From assembly GCF_029784155.1 (NCBI RefSeq), contig NC_073692.1, forward strand, positions 63,369,676-63,433,675: a stretch of DNA of 64,000 nucleotides, given 5' to 3'. Position 1 is the first letter of the stretch. Each line of letters begins with the position of its first letter. Shown one piece after another: positions 63,122 through 64,000 of this stretch. The translations under genes and the position numbers were made by a program. The notes under the pieces are model-generated. The model was not told the origin of the DNA and ran no database searches. It saw only the letters and a program-made list of their open reading frames with translations. This DNA is from Uranotaenia lowii. Taxonomy: Eukaryota; Arthropoda; Insecta; Diptera; Culicidae.

Positions 63122-64000
63122 TAGGGGAGAGTGGGGTAACGTGGGCCATGGGGAAACGTGGGCCACTCTAAATATATCAGTTGTGTGTTGAGATAAGAAT
63201 CCCAATCCAACTGTCATCGTCGTCGCTTTGCGTAAGCATGTTTTTCTATATGTAGTTGACTTATGTTCGCATCATATGCTTCCTCTATTTAATAAGCCTG
63301 GAAAAATGTAATAGCATAATTAAACAGGCACCCGCAAAATTGCATCCGTGGGAGACCTAAAGTACAAAGCAAAAATATGCTCATACGCTTATGATCTTAG
63401 TTTTGTCATGTTCATTCACGCGGAAAAGGAATTTTTGATGAAACATCAATAAGTCACACAAACGCAACCAATTTGCAAATCATTGCTGGTTTGAAATTGT
63501 GGGCCACATTTTGTGGGGTATTTTGGGCCACCTTTATTTTGGTGTTTTTATGCACATTCAGAACTTAAATAACGTTATTACTATCTGTAAATTTTTCTTA
63601 CGCCAAATTGAGAGTTTTGAAAAATGATTTGTCCATCTTTTCTAATGCAATAGAGACGAACATAAATCCTATATATGGGATATTGCCAAAACGTTCGCGA
63701 GCCAGATTTGAGGAACTATTCGATCATACACAACTCTCTTTTTATTTCCTCATCTGAAATTGATTTAAAATAACGAAATGAATTATGAAATTTCAGTTTT
63801 GGGTCACCTCATAAACTTTGCACGTTATCTAGTCAATTTGGATTTGGTGGCCCACGTTTCTCCACAATTTTCAAAATCCAAAAAAAAAGTTACTTTTTTA
63901 AAACAGTCATAAGTCGGAAGATTAATGTATTAAAAAATAATAAAAAAATGCCTTAGTGATACCTTAAAAATGTAGAAAACCTTTCCATTTATTTTTTTTT
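63122..64000. repeat. GTGGGCCAC-motif element, runs to the window end
   Basis: GTGGGGTAACGTGGGCCA near 63132 and the inverted GGTGGCCCACGTTTCTCC near 63846 suggest terminal or subterminal inverted repeats. TGGGCCAC occurs three more times between them. The outer right end may lie beyond the window. Confidence 0.4.

Overview
The window is eukaryotic, AT-rich and almost entirely built from transposable elements. The set of elements fits a fly-order insect, most likely a mosquito: a Jockey-clade LINE of the Juan type, a BEL/Pao retrotransposon, a probable DD37E mariner-like element, tRNA-derived SINEs, TTAA-flanked piggyBac-type elements, and Helitrons that start with a TCTATATATA stretch and end in CTAG. 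I see no convincing host protein-coding gene. The window reads as intergenic sequence or part of a giant intron. Host annotation, if any, would lie in the scattered GC-richer, single-copy-looking islands near 1.15, 1.7-2.0, 23.6-24.5, 46.4-46.6, 47.2-47.7 and 59.8-61.8 kb.

Layout. 0-9 kb: tRNA-like and SINE sequences, and several foldback (long inverted repeat) elements. One of these (2487-4034) sits inside the A box of a SINE. 9.85-17.17 kb: an LTR element with two ~390-bp LTRs and a GAGTT target duplication but no retroviral coding capacity, itself loaded with later insertions. 17.94-22.44 kb: a full-length, apparently intact Juan/Jockey-like LINE with 14-15 bp target duplications. 22.47-23.07 kb: a short piggyBac-type MITE. 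24.56-25.10 kb: a ~61-copy 9-bp minisatellite. 25.85-27.76 kb: a 1.9-kb piggyBac-type foldback whose arms pair almost end to end. 28.09-31 kb: two Helitrons joined head to tail, the second split by a TA-flanked MITE. 32.47-39.67 kb: a BEL/Pao element with 99.7 % identical LTRs, a PHD-finger gag and three disabling lesions. 41-45.4 kb: hAT-like ends, then a Tc1-like long-inverted-repeat element holding a minus-strand Helitron. 48.3-49.2 kb: a second copy of that Tc1-like family, split by a SINE-like insertion. 50.5-54.0 kb: a mariner-like element broken by an 8-bp-TSD hAT MITE and a second Tc1/mariner transposon. 54.3-59.7 kb: a 5.3-kb Helitron-bounded block inserted in a third Tc1-like copy and carrying two inverted arrays of a 139-bp tandem repeat. 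59.7-64 kb: mostly unassigned sequence with short repeat fragments.

How the pieces relate. Several insertions can be dated relative to one another because related copies in the same window show the uninterrupted site. The 45.4-kb copy shows the empty site for the 54-59 kb Helitron block, and the 43.4-kb copy shows the empty site for the 48.6-kb SINE-like insertion. The most unusual themes are Helitrons that carry internal tandem repeats (143 bp, different copy number in two copies; 139 bp in inverted arrays) and long foldback elements in at least three superfamilies. All calls come from reading the sequence only. Family names are by motif recognition, not by database search.
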